This document shows positions 59,890 to 64,000 of a stretch of 64,000 bases of DNA, piece after piece; positions within the stretch are counted from its first letter, which is position 1, and each line of letters opens with the position of its first letter. Below the pieces are notes generated by a model. That model did not search any database. It was not told where the DNA came from and was given only the letters and a program-made list of their open reading frames with translations. The DNA is from Closterium sp. NIES-65. Taxonomy: Eukaryota > Streptophyta > Zygnematophyceae > Desmidiales > Closteriaceae. The position numbers and the translations under genes are program-made. The DNA lies in assembly GCA_948144175.1 (NCBI GenBank), contig CANXME010002010.1:1116001-1180000 (forward strand), in the 5' to 3' direction.

Positions 59890-62800
59890 CCCCCTGCCGC
59901 TCTTCCTCGCGCCAGGTCCCCCCCTGGTAGACCCCCTCCCCCCTTAGGGTCTTGCCCCCTCAGGTGCGTCTCAGGTAGACGCAGTCAAGCCTGTCGAGGT
60001 AGCTGTTGACTCTGGTGCTGCTAGGGGTGCTGAGCCTACGGGTGCCGGGTCTGGGGGTGCTAGGCTTGAGCGTGCGGAGCCTGGGGGTGCTGGGTCTGGG
60101 GGTGCTGAGCCTGGGGATACCGAGTCTGGGGGTGCTGACCCTGGGGTTGCTGTGTCTGGGGGTGCGGAGCCTGAGGGTGCTGGGCCTGCTCGAGTGGAGC
60201 ATAGTGGTGCTGGGCCTGGAGGGTGCTTCTTCTGAGCGAGAGCTACCCTTCCCAGGAGCCGCGTGAGTGGTTTGGTCGCCACTGGAGTCGGGCTGCTGGA
60301 GCTGGTGGTGCTACCGGTGCTGGAGGTTCTACGTCTACTGGAGGTTCTGGAGCAACGAGTCCCGGAGGTGCTCATACCGGTGGTACAGGAGCTGCTGGGC
60401 CTGGTGGTGCTGCTGGTGCTGGAGCTGGAGGTGCTGCTTGCATCGGTGCTAGAAGAGGTGCTCCTAGGGCTGGTGCTGCCTGGTCCTGTTGAAGCTAGAG
60501 CTGCTGGAGGTGCTGCAGGAGGTGGTGCTTCTGAGGGTGCTAGAGTTGGCGCTGCTGGAGCTACTGGGGGTGCTACTGAAGCTGGTGGTGTTGCTAGCAT
60601 TGGTGCTGGCGCTGGGGGTGCTGGTGCTGTCCTTGCTGGTTCTGGAGGCGCTGCGCGGTTGCGGCCGTACTTCGTTCCGCTCCTTGAGCAGGTTCTTGGT
60701 CTCCCACCTTCTACTGATCCTGCTCCTTCCTTAGAGTGTCCACCGCCTGTCCAATCCAAGTCACATTTACAGCTTGCTTCCCCACTGCCTGCTCCTCCTC
60801 CCTACACAGGTCCTACTGGAGGTCTTGCAACGCGTCGTGAGCCTGCGTCTCGTCCTGCGTCGCCTGTTCCTGCTGCTAGCACTAGTCGTCGTGGTTCGCA
60901 TCAGCGTCCTCCTCCTGTTCCTGGCACGCACCAGATGGCACTGGGTCCGTCCACTTCTCCACTGCGTGTCCCTTTGTCGTCTCCTTGAGAGTCCTCCCTT
61001 CCTACTCTTGCTGACCCGGAGTCTGACTCCCCTCGTGTTGCCAGTCCTACTGTCACGCGTCTCCTGGCTATTGGTGTCACAGACCCTTCCTTTGGGTCCA
61101 CTGTTGCGTCTGGCTTAGTTGCTGAGCTTGTCGACTTCGCTGCTCATTGTCGTCTAGACTACACTGCGTGTATTGTTGCTGAGTCTAAGTTTGTCTGTCC
61201 TTTGTCCATCGAGGGTGAGTGTACTCTTGGCATGGACGTACTTCAAGACAGGCAGGAGGAGTTCCAGTGCTTTGCTCGTGCTTTACATCATCTCGTGTCC
61301 ATGCTGCTTGCCCCTGAGGGAGACCCGGATGCACGAGACATCCCGACTCCGCGTTCTTACACAGAGGCGATAGAGGGTCCCTACTCTTCTTAGTGGCAGA
61401 CAGCCATGGACGCAGAGATGGCTTCCTGGAAGTCCACTGGCACCTACTTTGACGAGGTTCCCCTGCCTAAGGCAAACATCGTCAGTGGCATGTGGATTTA
61501 CAGGGTGAAGCGGCCGCCGGGTTCTCTGCCAGTCTTCAAGGCGCGTTACGTGGCTCGAGGCTTCAGTCAGCGATAGGGAGTTGACTACTTTCAGACCTTC
61601 TCTCCCACCCCGAAGATGACCACTCTTCGGGTGCTGCTGCACATAGCTGCTTAGTGTCACTACGAGCTTCACTCTCTTGACTTCAGCACTGCTTTCCTAC
61701 AGGGCAGCCTGCACGATGAGATCTGGTTGCGCCGCCCTCGCGGCTTCAGTGGGTCGTTTCCTCCTGGTACCCAGTGGAGCCTCAGCCGGCCAGTCTACGG
61801 TCTCCGCCAAGCTCCCCGCAAGTGGCACGACACACTGAGGACTACGCTTGGGTTTGCTCCTTCTACTGCTAACCTTTCGCTGTTTCTACGCACCGACACC
61901 TCGCTTCCGCCGTTCTACATCCTCGTGTACGTCGACGACTTGGTCTTTAATGTTTCTACTGCTGGCACTGCTAGACTCGCCCACGTGAAGTCCGAGCTAC
62001 AGAAGAGACACACGTGCACAGACCTGGGTGAACTACGCAGCTACCTTGGCTTGCAAATCACCCGGGACAGCGCACGCCGCACTATTACCCTGACTGAGTC
62101 ACACATGACAAAATTAGAAGAAAGAAAGAGGATTGAACTAGCAGGAATGAGGATACAAATAGCAAAACCCTAGAAGGGTTGTACTCGCTATAGAGCACCC
62201 CACTACAGGCTAGAACATAAGATAATATTCTGACAACACATGGTGTAGCAGGTCCTTCAGCGCTTCGACTTCACGTACTTCTCGCCTCAGGCCACTTCTC
62301 TATCTACTCGCCACTCGCTCTCAGCTCTGCCTTCGGATGAGTCCGTAGAGCCGAGTGGCCGGTACTTAGAGCTTGTTGGCTGCCTCATGTACCTGATGAC
62401 CTAGCATACCCTCTTAGCATCTTCGCACGCTATGTTGCTCCTAGGAGACACCGACTAGAGCACATGGCTGCTGCGAAGAGGGTGTTGCGCTACTTGAGTA
62501 GTACGTCGGGCATGGGGCTAGTGCTTGGAGGGCGGAGTTCAGTGGTCCTTACTGGTCACGCAGACGCTTCTTGGGCTGACGACCTGGCTACGCAGCGGTC
62601 GTCACAGGGTTACACCTTCAGCCTTGGTTCCGGCTTTGTTTCGTGGTGGTCTACCCGCTCGTCTTCTGTTCTCGGCTCCAGCTGTGTGGCCGAGATCTAC
62701 GCAGGGACCATGGCTGCACAGGAGTTACGCTGGCTCACCTACCTACTGACCAACCTGGGAGAGCCGCCTCGTTCTCCTCCAGTTGTGTACGTAGACAGCA

Positions 62801-62965
62801 AGGCCATGCTGGCCCTGTGTCGGGAGCACAGACTGGAGCACAAAACGAAGCACATTGCTCTTCGCTACTTCCTTGCTCGTGAGATGCAGCAGCGTGGTCA
62901 GCTGCGCCTTGCTTATGTGGCCTCTGAGGCCAACAGTGCTGATATCTTTACCAAGGCACTTTAGC
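59890..62965 (+). pseudogene. copia K spacer, reverse transcriptase and RNase H remains
   Basis: A Gly/Val/Leu or Gly-Gly-Ala repeat spacer is followed by an RT region (FKARYVARGFSQ block, YVDDLVF, HVKSELQKRHTCTDLGEL). RNase H follows (MGLVLGGRSSVVLTGHADAS, GSSCVAEIYAGTMAAQELRW, ASEANSADIFTKAL). Fossil with several interruptions, including a solo LTR. Confidence 0.82.
62106..62235 (-). repeat. solo LTR of a short-LTR copia in copia K
   Basis: A 130-bp LTR (TGACAAAATTAG...ATTCTGACA) is flanked by exact ACACA duplications (62101-62105 and 62236-62240) and has no internal sequence. It is in the orientation of the minus-strand copia LTRs. It interrupts the reverse transcriptase region of copia K and is a typical product of LTR-LTR recombination. 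Confidence 0.9.
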
Positions 62966-62985
62966 CTTGTGATCATCAGCGCTTT

Positions 62986-63352
62986 TGTGAGGATCTAAGA
63001 TCGAGCTAAGAAAAGAGAATGTGAATTGAATGATCACCAAGGTACAACACGTGGCTATATATAGGCTCGACACAAGGCCCTGTAACCAGGTGTTACGGGA
63101 AGGTTACGCGGGTCGTGAAGCGTCTCGAACTGATCCTTCCCGAATTCGGTAGAAGGCAATTCGGTGGCAACCGAAAAGCCAGAATTCGGTGCACGCAACC
63201 TAGCTCGATGATATAACTGTAATAAAATATTGGAAAGCACCTAGCCTAGGAAATCAAGCAATTCATGCATGCATATAAATATCCTATGCTAGAAATAGCA
63301 TCATAAAGTAAGGCAAGCAAGCATAGCTGGCATAAGCCGTCGTACTCTCACA
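62986..63352 (-). repeat. 3' LTR of gypsy I
   Basis: 367 bp. In its own orientation it starts TGTGAGAGTACGACGGCTTA, close to the LTR of gypsy H (TGTGAGAGTAGGACGGCTTA), and ends GATCCTCACA. Confidence 0.85.
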
Positions 63353-63359
63353 TGTTCCC

Positions 63360-63680
63360 CCCTCAAAGCTGGGTGGCGTGAGATACATCCTGCTCAACAA
63401 TATAGTCCTTTAGACCTCGGCGTGCGTTGTCCTCAGTGGGGTCGTATCCCTTCCAGCCGATTAGGAACTCGAGGGTCTTGCCGCCGCGGCGCCGATGAGT
63501 GAGAACACGTTCCACTTCGTACTCGGGTTCATCCTGTATAAGAACAGATGGTGGTGGCGGTAGCTGGAGTCCCTGGAACTGTTTGTTGGGGTCCTTGTAG
63601 GGTTTCAGCAACTGGACATGAAAAGCGTTGTGAAGCTTCCATGTGTCTGGTAAGCGCAAGCGGAATGTAACAGGTGTCAC
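63360..63680 (-). pseudogene. gypsy I integrase C-terminus with chromodomain
   Basis: WKLHNAFHVQLLKPYK, the standard integrase C-terminal block of plant chromoviruses, precedes a chromodomain (EYEVERVLTHRR, FLIGWKGYDPTEDN). Chromodomains of this kind bind modified histone tails and steer insertion to heterochromatin in studied families. Incomplete in the window. Confidence 0.88.
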
Positions 63681-64000
63681 CTATGCCTCAACGAGAAAAG
63701 AACCACAGAAGCGAGGCCGGAGTTTGGATGTGAGGTGAGACAGGTTCAAGTTGTGCGTATTAAGAAGCACCTGATCCCCGACTGCTACTGAGTGATCACG
63801 TCGCTAAAGATCGGCGTACTGTTTCTGGGAATTCTGCATCGTGGTGAGACGTCGCTAAGTCTTCTCCCATAGCTGCTGCATGGTGGTGACAAAGTCATGT
63901 GCGGCTTGGACGTGTGCCGGTGTGGCTGGCTGCTGTGGTGAGAGTGGTTCCTGTCCGTAACAAAGGAAGAAAGGAGCTTTCCCTGTGGCCGCATGTGATG

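Larger units (their letters stand above)
49899..62985 (+). mobile_element. Ty1/copia LTR retrotransposon K, split by copia L and a solo LTR
   Basis: Plus-strand member of the short-LTR lineage. It has a 122-bp 5' LTR (49899-50020, TGCCAAAC...TTCTTCACA), PBS-like TAGTATAGAGC (50021-50031), minisatellite leader (50060-51170), gag tail (51390-51760), protease (51770-52400) and integrase (52430-53438). Copia L (53439-59886) follows, then the low-complexity spacer (59890-61000), reverse transcriptase (61390-62260) and RNase H (62290-62965). The 3' LTR is not seen; gypsy I starts at 62986. It is broken, with several interruptions, and the capsid core of gag seems absent. Confidence 0.87.
62986..64000 (-). 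mobile_element. Ty3/gypsy chromovirus I, 3' end only
   Basis: Minus-strand element running off the right edge. It has a 3' LTR (62986-63352, 367 bp), a polypurine tract (complement GGGGGGAACA, about 63353-63362), an integrase C-terminus with a chromodomain (about 63360-63680) and upstream integrase sequence (to 64000, with a TGKAPFFLCYG block). The LTR is homologous to that of gypsy H in opposite orientation. It has a few interruptions in the visible part. Confidence 0.88.

Overview
The window is eukaryotic nuclear DNA, most likely from a GC-rich member of the green-plant lineage. The evidence is intron-containing genes with GT/AG splice sites, Ty1/copia and Ty3/gypsy (chromodomain) LTR retrotransposons, and primer-binding sites of the plant initiator-Met-tRNA type (TGGTATCAGAGC). 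A streptophyte alga is my best guess; this is inference and no species can be named from the sequence. About 85-90 % of the window is retroelement fossils, many nested in one another.

Layout. 1-4,699: copia element A (minus strand, runs off the left edge), carrying a 346-bp miniature LTR element (TRIM). 4,700-14,801: copia element B (minus), whose 5' LTR is split by a 3.04-kb pogo/Tigger-like DNA transposon (11,700-14,739) with perfect 19-bp terminal inverted repeats and a spliced transposase gene. 14,802-21,984: the only host island, two divergent (head-to-head) paralogous genes for secreted GH114-family proteins (endo-alpha-1,4-polygalactosaminidase-like), each of 353 residues, with an almost conserved intron plan. 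21,985-35,097: a plus-strand copia fragment abutting copia F (minus), which is interrupted by copia E (28,127-34,526). 35,463-43,396: copia C (minus, with target duplications GCTAG), inserted in the 3' LTR of copia G and itself hit by a tandem TRIM complex (39,694-40,279). 43,402-48,192: rest of copia G. 48,193-49,898: gypsy element H (LTR and gag). 49,899-62,985: copia K (plus), interrupted by the long-LTR copia L (53,439-59,886, about 6.4 kb, the best preserved) and by a solo LTR (62,106-62,235). 62,986-64,000: 3' end of a minus-strand gypsy chromovirus I of the same LTR family as H.

Most copia copies (B, C, E, F, G, K) form one lineage. They share LTRs of only about 110-133 bp, GC-rich minisatellite leaders that differ from copy to copy, an unusual Cys/His motif in gag, and a long low-complexity spacer between integrase and reverse transcriptase. 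A and L are different copia lineages with normal CCHC knuckles.

The most unusual things seen are: (1) TRIMs whose LTR/PBS junction lies inside a tRNA-like module with consensus Pol III A and B boxes; (2) a spliced Tigger-like transposon with four successive hairpins near one end; (3) decayed exon copies inside introns of both GH114 genes; (4) an LTR insertion directly next to the poly(A) signal of one GH114 gene.
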